From G965197405 sp965197405 (GTDB lineage Bacteria > Chloroflexota > Dehalococcoidia > Lucifugimonadales > JAGWBF01): a stretch of 64,000 bases of DNA. Position numbers and translations under genes: made by a program. Below are positions 16,427-25,083 of this stretch, piece by piece; positions within the stretch are counted from its first letter, which is position 1, and each line of letters opens with the position of its first letter. Under the pieces are notes generated by a model, which saw only the letters and a list, made by a program, of their open reading frames with translations, made no database searches and had not been told where the DNA came from. The stretch is taken from the NCBI GenBank assembly GCA_965197405.1, contig OZ240206.1:1302001-1366000 (forward strand), given 5' to 3'.

Positions 16427-19400
16427 CCCCGTACGGCGTCCGCGTTGCCGGTGGCCATCTGAGGCGACATTGCCCATTTGTCCATCACGACCAGCCACGT
16501 CACGAGCTCGAAGTCGGCCGCGTTGCGGGGCGTTTCGGAGGCGGGCGTGAACCGGAAGTCCCGTGCGCCGCCGGGGCGCAAGTTGCGGTTCTGGGTATCG
16601 GCGTGGGCTTGCCTGATGTGGGCGATGACGCCTTTCAGCAGCTCATCGTAGTGGCCCATCGTCTTGCCGAAATCGGTCAGGCGGTCGAACTGGTCGCAGA
16701 GCCGCGTGATAGGCTCTACCTTCCCGGACGCGGCCGCTTCGAAGACACCGAGGGCCTGGCGTGCGTTGGCGCAGCCGAAGCGGATGGTCCCGTTGTCCTG
16801 GATGTAGACGGCGTAGTAGGGATGGACAGGGCTAGCGACCCGCTGTCGGGCCGAGCCGGAGGCGGCGTTCAGCTGGCGCAGGAAAAAGACCACGCCAGGT
16901 TGGATGGCGGACGACCTGTCCTCGGTAACGGCGTAGATGCCGTGGGGCAGCGCTTCCAGCATGTCCCGGTTCTTCTCAAGGTAGCGCAGTAGCTGGGCGA
17001 GGAAGTGGTCGAGGGTGAAGTCGCTCATCACCGGACCGTCGGCCAGCTCGTCCATGTCCAAGATTTCCTCACGAAGCTTCAGCAGCTGTTCGTCCCTGAA
17101 GCGCAGCTCCAGTTGGGCATCCGTATCGGTCAAGGGGTCATCGCTGCCGGTGGCGGCGATGTCGGCCAGAGCCATCCGCGCCTGTACACGGTTCTCCAAC
17201 TTCAGGTAGACGTCCATGTCGTTAGTCGGCCAGTAGTTGTGCATGTGGACGGACGGGTTGCGGCTCCCGATGCGGTCGATGCGCCCAAAACGCTGGATGA
17301 GGCGCACCGGGTTCCAGTGGATGTCGTAGTTCAACACGCTGTCGCAGTCTTGGAGATTCTGCCCTTCGGAGATGCAGTCCGTGGCAATGAGCAAATCGAC
17401 TTCCGGCTCGCTCGACTCTCCCCGGTTACGGGCAACGGGGGCAAAGTTGGTGAGGATGTCGTTGAAGGCGTTTCTGCCAACGGTGGTGTGGGTCTCATCA
17501 CCGGCCACCATAGCCATATTGACGCCCAGCTCGTTAGCAAGTGCGGACAGGTTGTCGTATAAGTAGAGGGCCGTGTCCTTGAAGGTGGTGAAGACCAGCA
17601 GCTTGCGGTTCGGCCTGCCGTCATTGCTGGTCGTCGGGTTTGTGGCCTTCTGTCGGACCGCCGCCTTGATCTCCCGCAATTTGCCGTCTCGCGCGGGGGT
17701 GATGGCAGCTACCTCGTTCAGCACTGTTGTTAGGGTGGCCCGGTCTTCGCGGAGGTCGTCCAGCCAGCCAGGCAGGTCCAGCTCGCTGAGGCGGTACGGT
17801 CTGAGGCCCTTGTTGACGAAGAACTCTTCGTCGTCCTCGTCATCGTCGGGCATTACGTCTACGCCTGTCAGTTCAACCCCGTCGCGGGTCCGGTGCTGGT
17901 AACGCTCAATCTTCTCGACAAGCGCGTCAATCTTGCCGATGGTGCGCTTGAGAGTCAGAGTTAGGGAGTGCGCCGAGCTTTCCAGACGCTTCAGGAAGTT
18001 TGTCCGCATCATCCCGACCAGGAAGCGCTCACTGTCCTGCTGGTTGAAGTTCTGTTGCCTCCGCGTCTGCTCCAGTTCAGCCAGCCGGTCCGGGTCGGTC
18101 ACGTAGTTAGAAGGCTGGTAGACGGCCAACTTGAACTTCCCGATGCTGTCAGCCAACTCCTTGTAGGAAAGGGCGCCATTCAGATCGGTAGGTGGGTAAG
18201 CATTGACCGGTGCAGCATGAGCGGGGAACTGGCCGATTCGCTCCATCTCGGCGGCATAGGACTCCTCGATGTGCCGCCTAGAACGAGCGATGGAGACACC
18301 TCCGAGGAGGCGGAGGAAGTCTGCGCCCAGCTTCTCCAGCAACGCGCCCTTGTCCCGCTGTCCCTTCCTCTTCTTATCGGATTCCCACTCCTTGAACTGC
18401 CTCTGCGCTGCCGCCATCATGTTGCCGATGTTCCCAATGCCCAGGCTCTCCCTGTAGTCGTCCTCCCGCCCCTCGGTCATCAAGTAAACCTGGTTGCGCA
18501 GGTCGATGAGAGAGGTGTTGACCGGCGTGGCCGATAGCATCAGCACTTTGGTGCGAACCCCGGCGGCGATGACCTCATTTAGCAGCTTCTGATAACGCAT
18601 GCCGTCGCTATTGCGGAAGTTGTGAGACTCGTCGATCACCACGAGGTTGTAATTGCTCCATTTGACGTTGGCGAGATCAACGCCACCGGATCTGCCGGAG
18701 TCGCGGGAGAGGTCCGAATGGGCTAGCAGAGTATAGCCGAACCGGTCCTGGGGGAACGGGTTTTGTTCGTGCCCGTTGCTGGCCTGGTAAAGGGACCAGT
18801 TGTCGTAGAGCTTTCGAGGACAAAGTGCTAGAACCTGCCCGTCGGGTTGCTCTTGGAAGTATTTGATCACGGCGAGGGCCGTATAGGTCTTGCCTAGCCC
18901 TACGCTATCGGCGAGGATGCACCCGTTGTGCTGCCGCAGCTTTGCAATAGCGCCCTTGGCTCCGTCCTTCTGGAACGCGTATAGAGCGTTCCAGACTTGG
19001 CTGTCATAGAAGCCGGTTGCCAACAGGCCCTCATCGCCCGCGAGCCTAGCCTCGATCTCCTTGCGGAACAGCTCGTACAGAGTCTTGTAATAGACCACCT
19101 CCGGCGCGTGGTCCCTTCCCACGCGGGCCAGTGCGTCCAGCACCTTCTGCTTCACGTCCTCGGTGCGTTGTGCGTTTTTCCAAAGGCGGTCGAACCACTC
19201 GTGCAACTCGGCGAGGGTGGCGGTGTCGCTTACGGCCAGGTTGATCTCCAAGTTGGATCGGTCGCTGCCGCCCAACCCACTCTTGGTGAAGTTGGAGCTG
19301 CCTACCACCGCGCTGTTGATTGCGCCATCCGAGCCGGCCAGGTACATCTTGCCGTGAAGGAAGTTGGACTGGCTTACGGAGCGGATGGCAACAGAGTCCC

Positions 19401-19713
19401 TACCAACCCAATCGACGCACCGCTTCGCCAGGTATTTCTGTAGCATCGTGTGGTTCGGAGTCAGGCCCTTCTCCGTAACGGTAAAGGACTTGGGGTCCTT
19501 GGACCCGGGGTCCAGGTCCTCAACCGAGGCGGGGTCCCCGAAAAGGAATCGCACGTTGCCGATACCGTCCAACACGTTCATCAGCAACTCGTAGCCATAG
19601 ATGCTGAAGTAAGCCGACACGAAGTCGAAGGCGTCGGCGTCGCCAAGGTTTCGCCGCAAATGGTCGGCGACGGTGGCCTGCTCGTTATCTATGATGTGGC
19701 GCGTGGTAATCAT
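16423..19713 (-). CDS. PLD-domain SNF2-family helicase
   Basis: A 1096-residue protein. Residues about 1-190 form a phospholipase D-like domain (NFLHGKMYLAGSDG, an H-x-K motif, then VVGSSNFTKSGLG). A superfamily 2 helicase core follows: Walker A DSVGLGKTYTALAVI near 265, DEAH-type VVIDESHNF near 350, motif III LSATPVNTS, and motifs V-VI ATDCISEGQNLQD and RLIQRFGRIDRIGS near 810-850. The C-terminal 230 residues are unassigned. Such PLD-helicases occur beside adenine methyltransferases in restriction-like and DISARM-related loci, and the presumed role is DNA translocation with cleavage by the PLD domain. It overlaps the AbiEii stop by 4 bp upstream and the methyltransferase start by 4 bp downstream, giving a compact operon. 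The role in phage defence is inferred from context. Confidence 0.85.
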   Translation of the reverse strand: MITTRHIIDNEQATVADHLRRNLGDADAFDFVSAYFSIYGYELLMNVLDGIGNVRFLFGDPASVEDLDPGSKDPKSFTVTEKGLTPNHTMLQKYLAKRCVDWVGRDSVAIRSVSQSNFLHGKMYLAGSDGAINSAVVGSSNFTKSGLGGSDRSNLEINLAVSDTATLAELHEWFDRLWKNAQRTEDVKQKVLDALARVGRDHAPEVVYYKTLYELFRKEIEARLAGDEGLLATGFYDSQVWNALYAFQKDGAKGAIAKLRQHNGCILADSVGLGKTYTALAVIKYFQEQPDGQVLALCPRKLYDNWSLYQASNGHEQNPFPQDRFGYTLLAHSDLSRDSGRSGGVDLANVKWSNYNLVVIDESHNFRNSDGMRYQKLLNEVIAAGVRTKVLMLSATPVNTSLIDLRNQVYLMTEGREDDYRESLGIGNIGNMMAAAQRQFKEWESDKKRKGQRDKGALLEKLGADFLRLLGGVSIARSRRHIEESYAAEMERIGQFPAHAAPVNAYPPTDLNGALSYKELADSIGKFKLAVYQPSNYVTDPDRLAELEQTRRQQNFNQQDSERFLVGMMRTNFLKRLESSAHSLTLTLKRTIGKIDALVEKIERYQHRTRDGVELTGVDVMPDDDEDDEEFFVNKGLRPYRLSELDLPGWLDDLREDRATLTTVLNEVAAITPARDGKLREIKAAVRQKATNPTTSNDGRPNRKLLVFTTFKDTALYLYDNLSALANELGVNMAMVAGDETHTTVGRNAFNDILTNFAPVARNRGESSEPEVDLLIATDCISEGQNLQDCDSVLNYDIHWNPVRLIQRFGRIDRIGSRNPSVHMHNYWPTNDMDVYLKLENRVQARMALADIAATGSDDPLTDTDAQLELRFRDEQLLKLREEILDMDELADGPVMSDFTLDHFLAQLLRYLEKNRDMLEALPHGIYAVTEDRSSAIQPGVVFFLRQLNAASGSARQRVASPVHPYYAVYIQDNGTIRFGCANARQALGVFEAAASGKVEPITRLCDQFDRLTDFGKTMGHYDELLKGVIAHIRQAHADTQNRNLRPGGARDFRFTPASETPRNAADFELVTWLVVMDKWAMSPQMATGNADAVRG

Positions 19714-20723
19714 CTATTGGCCCTTGCCTGAATATCGGCGCATCTCTCTATCATGTCCTCGAACCGATCTTCATCGTTGAGGAGCATCCCGTCGCTGAGC
19801 ATCCTCTCGTAGTCGTCAGTCAGAACATCATAGAACGACCCTTCCGGCACCAGTTGCAGGTCGCCGGACACTGCGGCCTCATAGTCGACCCAGTCCCCTG
19901 CGGCATCCTTCTCTCGAAAGAACATCGCCTTGTGCCGCGCTACCGACAGTGCCAGGGTTCTGTCGGCGAGCGCTCTCTCGGCGAAGCCCGCGTCATCTAG
20001 GCGAACGAGATCATGCCAGTGCCGGGAGAGCCGCTCCCCCCGGCTTCGCTGCTGGCGGCAGAAGACGTGGACCGCCGTCGCTTTCTCCCAGAAGGTGCGC
20101 TCCGCCAGCATGACGAAGGGACGGGCTGTGGGTAGGGCAACCTCCGGCAAGTATGGCGCTGCGTCGCACTCCACAGAACGCTGTTCACGCGGACTCCCGG
20201 TAGACCGTGCTCCAAACTCCACTGTCACCTCCGGCTTCACGAAATCGTAGTACGTGAACAATGGCTCATAGCCGACGAGCACTCTGTCACCATCGGCTTG
20301 CACCCGAATGGACGGCTGGGGTCCAGACAGGTCGGCCTCGATGACAGCTAGGGCATGGGTCTCCACCCAGTCCGCCAACCGCCGCCTGATTTCTCGCGTC
20401 CAATTGCGTTCCTGGCTGCGACTCCTGGGCAACGGGTCTTCCTCCGCTCCCTCTACCAGGTCGGGAGCAATGGCCCGGATGTCGTAGGTGATGTCGAGGT
20501 CTTCCGAGAATCGACGAATGGCTTGATACGCTTTGGCCAGTGACGTGCCGCCCTTGAACGTCAGGTTTCTGCCGAACGAACTCTCCACGAGGGCGCGCAA
20601 GGTATACACGACCCATGTGTCCTTCTCCAATAGGTGGGTACGCCGTCCGCTAAGGGTGGAGGCCACCTCCAGAGCCTCCCGCCGCTCTTCGGGAGACAGC
20701 AATTCAAAGGGAGTGTTAGCCAT
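19710..20723 (-). CDS. AbiEii/AbiGii-type nucleotidyltransferase toxin
   Basis: 337 residues. The hallmark NTase signature is FGRNLTFKGGTSLAKAYQAI then RRFSEDLDITYD near residue 55-80 (G-G-T-S with the D-x-D-like pair), as in AbiEii toxins of type IV toxin-antitoxin pairs. AbiEii-family enzymes are nucleotidyltransferases; the target in this case is unknown. It starts at ATG 20723 and overlaps the AbiEi-like gene by 8 bp, while its stop overlaps the helicase start by 4 bp. The pair therefore seems to be transcribed together with the helicase and methyltransferase, not as an isolated module. Confidence 0.88.
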   Translation of the reverse strand: MANTPFELLSPEERREALEVASTLSGRRTHLLEKDTWVVYTLRALVESSFGRNLTFKGGTSLAKAYQAIRRFSEDLDITYDIRAIAPDLVEGAEEDPLPRSRSQERNWTREIRRRLADWVETHALAVIEADLSGPQPSIRVQADGDRVLVGYEPLFTYYDFVKPEVTVEFGARSTGSPREQRSVECDAAPYLPEVALPTARPFVMLAERTFWEKATAVHVFCRQQRSRGERLSRHWHDLVRLDDAGFAERALADRTLALSVARHKAMFFREKDAAGDWVDYEAAVSGDLQLVPEGSFYDVLTDDYERMLSDGMLLNDEDRFEDMIERCADIQARANR

Positions 20724-21327
20724 TGGCGACCATCGCGCTCACGGGTTCCGCCATCCACGCGGGCATCACGGCCCGCGACGCGGCTAACTCTCGGAAGTCT
20801 TCGGCAGAGAGCTTAGTGCGAACCGCTTCCAAGCCCTCCTCCACTTCCTTGGGACCCAACCAGGCCAAGGCACGGACCGCCTCGCCTGCCGGCCGATGCG
20901 GCGCTGTTAGTTGCCAACGAGGGGCATGGCGCAGTTCGACCGTCAACTCACCGAGCTTCAGTTTGCGGTTCGGACCAGACGTGAGATAGACCGACCGTAT
21001 CGGCACTTGGTTGGTGAGTCCAAGGGCGTTCGCCGCCATCCCGCCGCAGGGTACAATCGTCTCACCCCACAGCGCGGACAGGGAACTGAGCACCTTGTCC
21101 ATAGAGGGTGCGCGAAGACCGAATCGTGTTTGGATAGGCCAGACGTAAACGCCCTGGCTCACCCGCATGAGTTCGCTCTTGCGGGTAAGCCGCGACAGTG
21201 CCTGGTCGACAGCGTCTCTGCTGCCCAAGTGCAGCAAGGCACTTGGACACAGCAGTGTACCCTCCGGTGACTCGGCGGCGTAACTCATTATTTGAGACGG
21301 GAGGCTTGGCACGGGGATAACCTCCAT
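20716..21327 (-). CDS. AbiEi-like antitoxin / DUF6088-type protein
   Basis: 203 residues. The N-terminal winged-helix part holds SALLHLGSRDAVDQALSRL then SELMRVSQGVYVWP, with the R-V-x-x-G-V-Y pattern typical of AbiEi and DUF6088 antitoxins. A middle domain holds GMAANALGLTNQVPIR then VYLTSGPNRKLKLG. It is the first gene of the leftward operon, preceded by a promoter-like sequence and the ISAs1 element. AbiEi proteins usually bind their own promoter and neutralise AbiEii. Here that would place the whole helicase-methyltransferase operon under its control, which is inference. Confidence 0.82.
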   Translation of the reverse strand: MEVIPVPSLPSQIMSYAAESPEGTLLCPSALLHLGSRDAVDQALSRLTRKSELMRVSQGVYVWPIQTRFGLRAPSMDKVLSSLSALWGETIVPCGGMAANALGLTNQVPIRSVYLTSGPNRKLKLGELTVELRHAPRWQLTAPHRPAGEAVRALAWLGPKEVEEGLEAVRTKLSAEDFRELAASRAVMPAWMAEPVSAMVANG

Positions 21328-21341
21328 GATAGAATGTCAGA

Positions 21342-21370
21342 AATATAACATATCGGCTGACCAGCTGCAA
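21342..21370 (-). promoter_or_regulatory. sigma70-like promoter of the AbiE-helicase-methyltransferase operon
   Basis: On the minus strand TTGCAG (21370-21365), a 17-bp spacer and TATATT (21347-21342), 15 bp before the ATG at 21327. The start would leave a very short leader. The ISAs1 target site lies 10 bp farther upstream, leaving this promoter intact. Confidence 0.5.
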
Positions 21371-21389
21371 GGCAAGAGACATACTCCAG

Positions 21390-22619
21390 CAGGGCTATCG
21401 CATTTGAAAGGGAGATATGGGAGGGTGTTCGAGTGATAGATAATAGGGGCGTTCTTGGAGTGGTTGATTGAGGGGAAGTGTGGAGGTTGTGGTGATGGGG
21501 ATGGCGATCGACGATCTGGACCCCTTGGTGGAAACGCAGGCCGGCATTCATTGCACGACATACTGGTCATTGCCTTATGCACCATACTGTGTGGGGGGGA
21601 GACCTGTACCGACATGGCCCTCTTCGGGCACTCCAAACGGGAGTTCTTGGAATCCTTCCTGCCGCTCAGGAATGGAATTCCCAGCCACGACACCCCCGCT
21701 TTCGCGGGGGCAGGCTCTTCTCCAGAGTGTTCCGCCTGTTGGACCCGGAGGCATTCCAGAAGTGGTTTCTGGGGTTCATGCGCCAGTTTGCCCAAGGCTG
21801 CGAAGGTGTGCTGGCCATAGACGGCAAGACGCTGCGCCGCTCTTATGACCGCGCCGAGGCCAAATCGCCTCTGCACCTGGTCAATGCCTGGGCCGCAGAA
21901 CAGCGTCTGGTGATGGGACAACTGGCCGTGGATGGCAAGTCCAACGAGATCACCGCCGTGCCCAAACTCCTGGAAATGCTGGCCCTGCCGGGAATGGTGG
22001 TCACCGCTGACGCCATGCACTGCCAGAGACGGCCGTCCCAGCAGGTGCTGGACCAAGGGGCCGATTACGTGCTGGCCCTGAAGGGGAATCAGGGGTCTCT
22101 CAACGATGATGTGCGCCTGTTCCTTGACGATTCGGCCACGACCGTGGCAGAGGCAAGCCAGACCAACAAGGGGCACGGGCGTATCGAGACCCGGACGGCC
22201 AGCATAAGCAGCGACGTGGCCTGGCTGCAGGAGCGGCACCAGTGGCCCGGACTGGCGGCAGTGGGGAAGATAACCGCCAGTCGACAGGAGGGAGGCCATA
22301 GCAGCGTCGAGAGCCGGTACTACCTCCTGAGCCAGGCATTCCCGCCGGAGCGGTTTAACCAAATCGCACGGGCCCACTGGGGAATCGAGAACCAACTGCA
22401 CTGGGTGCTGGACGTGGTGTTCAATGAGGACCAGTCCCGAAACCGGAAGGACAACTGCCCGGACAATCTGGCTCTGCTACGCAAACTGGCGCTTAATCTG
22501 GCCCGGCTGGAACCCTCCAAAGGATCCATGAGACGCAAACTGAAACGGGCCGGGTGGAACAACAGTTACCTGGCCACATTGCTATCCCAATTCACCAAAA
22601 TCCAAATGCGATGGCCCTG
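21390..22619 (+). mobile_element. ISAs1-family insertion sequence
   Basis: A 1230-bp element with inverted ends (left CAGGGCTATCGCATTTG; right CAAATGCGATGGCCCTG, one mismatch) flanked by the 10-bp direct repeat CATACTCCAG at 21380-21389 and 22620-22629. It separates the divergent AbiEi (minus) and cap9 (plus) starts, which would otherwise lie about 100 bp apart. Confidence 0.92.
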
Positions 22620-22656
22620 CATACTCCAGCAGGGGGACCATACGAAACCAGGGTAG
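21455..22656 (+). pseudogene. ISAs1 transposase, frameshifted by a palindromic mini-insert
   Basis: The N-terminal part is in one frame (HSLHDILVIALCTILCGGET then SKREFLESFLPLRNGIPSHD). The rest, from 21717, is in another frame: FSRVFRLLDPEAFQKWF, VLAIDGKTLRRSY, MVVTADAMHCQ, and HWGIENQLHWVLDVVFNED, the DDE residues of ISAs1. The two are separated exactly by a 23-bp palindromic insert at 21694-21716. Removing it joins HDT to FSRVF without a gap. 23 is not a multiple of three, so this copy is broken. The frame runs past the IS end to a stop at 22654-22656. The downstream open frame starts at 21577. Confidence 0.88.
21694..21716 (+). repeat. 23-bp palindromic mini-insert in the ISAs1 transposase
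   Basis: CCCCGCTTTCGCGGGG plus tail GCAGGCT. It has the same tail and stem-loop design as the IS630 inserts but a different stem, and likewise lies immediately before CT. Confidence 0.85.
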
Positions 22657-22667
22657 GTGGATAGGTG

Positions 22668-23228
22668 ATGGCTAAGGACAAGCAATACGTCGTCTTGATG
22701 AGCGGGGGCATTGACTCGTCTGCGACTATAGTAGCCTGTCAAGAGCCAGGAATGTACCTGAGCGGGGTGTTCATTCACTACGGGCAGCCTGCGGCAGAGA
22801 GTGAGTGGAAGGCCGCCCAACAGATAGCACAGCATTACCAAATTGAGATTGAGGAAGTGGACCTCGGCGTCCGTCTCCTATCAGAGCACGGAGAGTTCTT
22901 CGGTAGGAACGCCTTGTTCATCTTGACCGCCGCCGGGTCTATTTCTCACAGACCTCTGACGATAGCACTAGGGATCCATGCCCTTGCTGACTACTATGAC
23001 ACGACTCCTCTTTTCACCAAGCACATCCAAAGGCTCTTGAACGGTTATTCAAGGGGATCGGTTACTTTCTACGCCCCGTTTCTGGCAAAGACCAAGGTCG
23101 AAGTTATTCGATTCGCAAAGGAGAACTCGGTGCCACTGCACCTAACTTATAGCTGCGAACGACAGAACGCCCCTGCCTGCGCTGAGTGCACATCTTGCTT
23201 GGATAGGATTGGTCTCAATGCAGACTGA
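22668..23228 (+). CDS. cap9: QueC-like protein of a type IV CBASS operon (Cap9)
   Basis: 186 residues from ATG 22668 (a GTG directly before it is also possible). It has the PP-loop nucleotide-binding motif LMSGGIDSSAT near residue 10, and the zinc-binding Cys cluster CERQNAPACAECTSCLDR at the end, both typical of QueC, the 7-cyano-7-deazaguanine synthase. It is not with queD/E/F. Instead it heads a four-gene operon with a TGT-like protein and a CD-NTase, the gene set defined as type IV CBASS. Recent work links Cap9 to attaching a deazaguanine base to the CD-NTase; I infer the same here and cannot show it. The start lies 39 bp after the ISAs1 target duplication, so the original promoter may have been displaced. 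Confidence 0.82.
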   Translation: MAKDKQYVVLMSGGIDSSATIVACQEPGMYLSGVFIHYGQPAAESEWKAAQQIAQHYQIEIEEVDLGVRLLSEHGEFFGRNALFILTAAGSISHRPLTIALGIHALADYYDTTPLFTKHIQRLLNGYSRGSVTFYAPFLAKTKVEVIRFAKENSVPLHLTYSCERQNAPACAECTSCLDRIGLNAD

Positions 23229-24195
23229 GTCCCCGCACGCCCGAGGACGTAGAGTGCATAGGCTGGAGTTGCCCACTCCTCTCATCGCTCCTTCCTTTTC
23301 TAGCCGTGGGTTCCCCCAGATATCGGCCATTTGGGAAGAGTTCAGGCATAAACTGTTCGGTGTGTGCCTGGTGAGTGCCTTTGATATTTCTGGCGGTCGA
23401 ATACCCACATCGGTGTCAGATATGGTAAACGTTGTCATTCTGGACAGCGGCGTGTACGAGACCAAGAGCGGGCGGGTAAATGGCGGTGAGCCACTCACAC
23501 CTTCGTCGGCTGACAGTTGGACAAGAGAACACTACCGAGAAGCTGTGAAGGGTGTTGGCGGTAGCGAGAACCTAATACTCGTCAATTTCGATCACGTTGG
23601 CAGTATAGAAGACCAAATAAGCGGAGCAACCCAGGACTTCGCCTTCGTCCCCCAAGCAGCATCGGATTTCCTGGTTAAGCCCGCGGGTGGCGCAGAACGG
23701 GTAAACATTCCGAAGCTAAGCGACCACCTGGAGGCACTTCAGCAATTTAGCGTCGTTGGGATTACTGCTCGCGAGGTAGGCAATTCCCTTCTGCAACGGT
23801 GCAGCTCCATTGTAATGCTACGAGACTTGCTGAACGACGCAGGCATAGACACTCCAATTCATGTGTTTGGAGCAATCAATCCGTACGAAGTACTAGCCTA
23901 CTTCTTCTGTGGGTCCGATATCTTCGACGGCCTCAATTGGCTCAGGCTTGCATTCCGCGAAGGTTTTTCAATCCACATTGATGAATCGGCGATGGAAGAC
24001 ATGAAATGGAATATGACCGACTCCGAGCTCTCGGATAGAGCATGGACACAGAACCTAGGATTCTTGTGCCGTTTGCAGGAGGTATTGCAGAGGTACGCAC
24101 TAAACGGCGACTTTGAAGCTCTGGCGAAAGAGTTCCCGATTGCCCGGCAAGCAACGCGTGTAGCCGAAATCGCCGGGGCGGAGATCAGGAACTAG
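23218..24195 (+). CDS. cap10: tRNA-guanine transglycosylase-like protein of type IV CBASS (Cap10)
   Basis: 325 residues from ATG 23218, overlapping the cap9 end by 11 bp. It has TGT-like features: VVILDSGVYE near residue 75 (the catalytic Asp region), VVGITAREVGNSLLQRC near 180, and IHVFGAINPYEVLAYFFCGS near 215 (the H-x-x-G-x-x-x-P signature of the TIM barrel). It is shorter and more divergent than housekeeping Tgt and DpdA. In type IV CBASS, Cap10 acts with Cap9 on the CD-NTase pathway. No cap11 (OGG-like) gene follows. Confidence 0.78.
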   Translation: MQTESPHARGRRVHRLELPTPLIAPSFSSRGFPQISAIWEEFRHKLFGVCLVSAFDISGGRIPTSVSDMVNVVILDSGVYETKSGRVNGGEPLTPSSADSWTREHYREAVKGVGGSENLILVNFDHVGSIEDQISGATQDFAFVPQAASDFLVKPAGGAERVNIPKLSDHLEALQQFSVVGITAREVGNSLLQRCSSIVMLRDLLNDAGIDTPIHVFGAINPYEVLAYFFCGSDIFDGLNWLRLAFREGFSIHIDESAMEDMKWNMTDSELSDRAWTQNLGFLCRLQEVLQRYALNGDFEALAKEFPIARQATRVAEIAGAEIRN

Positions 24196-24206
24196 AGGAG
24201 CAGGAG

Positions 24207-25082
24207 ATGAGCGGTAGTTCAGGCCGGTTCGTCCCACGACCCAGGCCGACATTGACCAACGAACAGATAAGTGGTTGCTTACGGGATAAGTTGCGGGACT
24301 ATAACGACCGGGACACGGATGCTATTAACAGACACATTCGAGGTCTTCGAGATGCGTTGGAACGAACAGGGCACGATGTCTTGCCTGTGACCTTTGGGGG
24401 TTCTGTAAGCCGCCATACCTACGTGGATGGACTGAGTGACGTGGACGGCCTCATTAGGGTGATTGACACATCCTTTTCGGGCCAGGCTCCAAGGCCCGTA
24501 ATTCAAAAGATGGCAGAGTTGATCCAGCAGCGTATGCCCAATACAAACGTCAGGCCCGGAGATTTGGCAGTGACCGTCAGGTATGCGGACGGCCACGAAA
24601 TCCAACTGCTCCCTGCCATACGAACGAGATCCGGCTATAGAATTGCAAATCCAAGCCGCAACGAGTGGAGCGGGGTGATACATCCTGAGAGGTTCGCCCA
24701 GAAACTAACCCAAGCCAATCAAGCGAACCGAGGGCAGGTAATACCGGCCATCAAGTTGACCAAAGCTCTTGCTCATCGTCTCATTCGCAGTGACCGGGAC
24801 AAGATCACTGGCTATCACATTGAATCTCTCGCCATTGAGGCGTTCAAGAACTACCGAGGGCCGAGTGATTTGAAAAGCATGGTGAGTCACCTGACCGACT
24901 ATTCCTCAAAAGCGGTTCACCAGCCCATCAAAGACTCCACCGGCCAATCAAGATACGTGGATGATTACATGGGTGACCAGAACAGCCATGCCCGCCAAAG
25001 AGCAGCAGCCAGCTTCCGGCAGATGCGAGACAGCCTCAACCAATGTAGGTCCGAAGCGGACATCGATAACCTGTTCGACTAA
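24207..25082 (+). CDS. CD-NTase (cyclic oligonucleotide synthase) of CBASS
   Basis: 291 residues from ATG 24207 behind GAGGAGCAGGAG. The nucleotidyltransferase signature is FGGSVSRHTYVDGLSDVDGL near residue 60-80 (G-G-S and D-x-D); a further acidic strand lies at HEIQLLPAI near 125. An alpha-helical lid follows (KLTKALAHRLIRSD, YHIESLAIEAFKNY). This is the arrangement of cGAS/DncV-like enzymes that make a cyclic nucleotide on phage infection and trigger an effector. The nucleotide product cannot be told from sequence. The short N-terminus MSGSS is notable because the N-terminus is the reported target of Cap9 chemistry. The downstream gene starts 2 bp after its stop. Confidence 0.85.
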   Translation: MSGSSGRFVPRPRPTLTNEQISGCLRDKLRDYNDRDTDAINRHIRGLRDALERTGHDVLPVTFGGSVSRHTYVDGLSDVDGLIRVIDTSFSGQAPRPVIQKMAELIQQRMPNTNVRPGDLAVTVRYADGHEIQLLPAIRTRSGYRIANPSRNEWSGVIHPERFAQKLTQANQANRGQVIPAIKLTKALAHRLIRSDRDKITGYHIESLAIEAFKNYRGPSDLKSMVSHLTDYSSKAVHQPIKDSTGQSRYVDDYMGDQNSHARQRAAASFRQMRDSLNQCRSEADIDNLFD

Positions 25083-25083
25083 T

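Noticed and set aside
14780..18537. Several long plus-strand frames opposite the methyltransferase and helicase
   Set aside because: Antisense shadows caused by high third-position G+C; no start signals and no domain patterns.
21337..22401. 354-codon minus-strand frame across ISAs1
   Set aside because: Antisense to the ISAs1 transposase, whose DDE motifs read on the plus strand.
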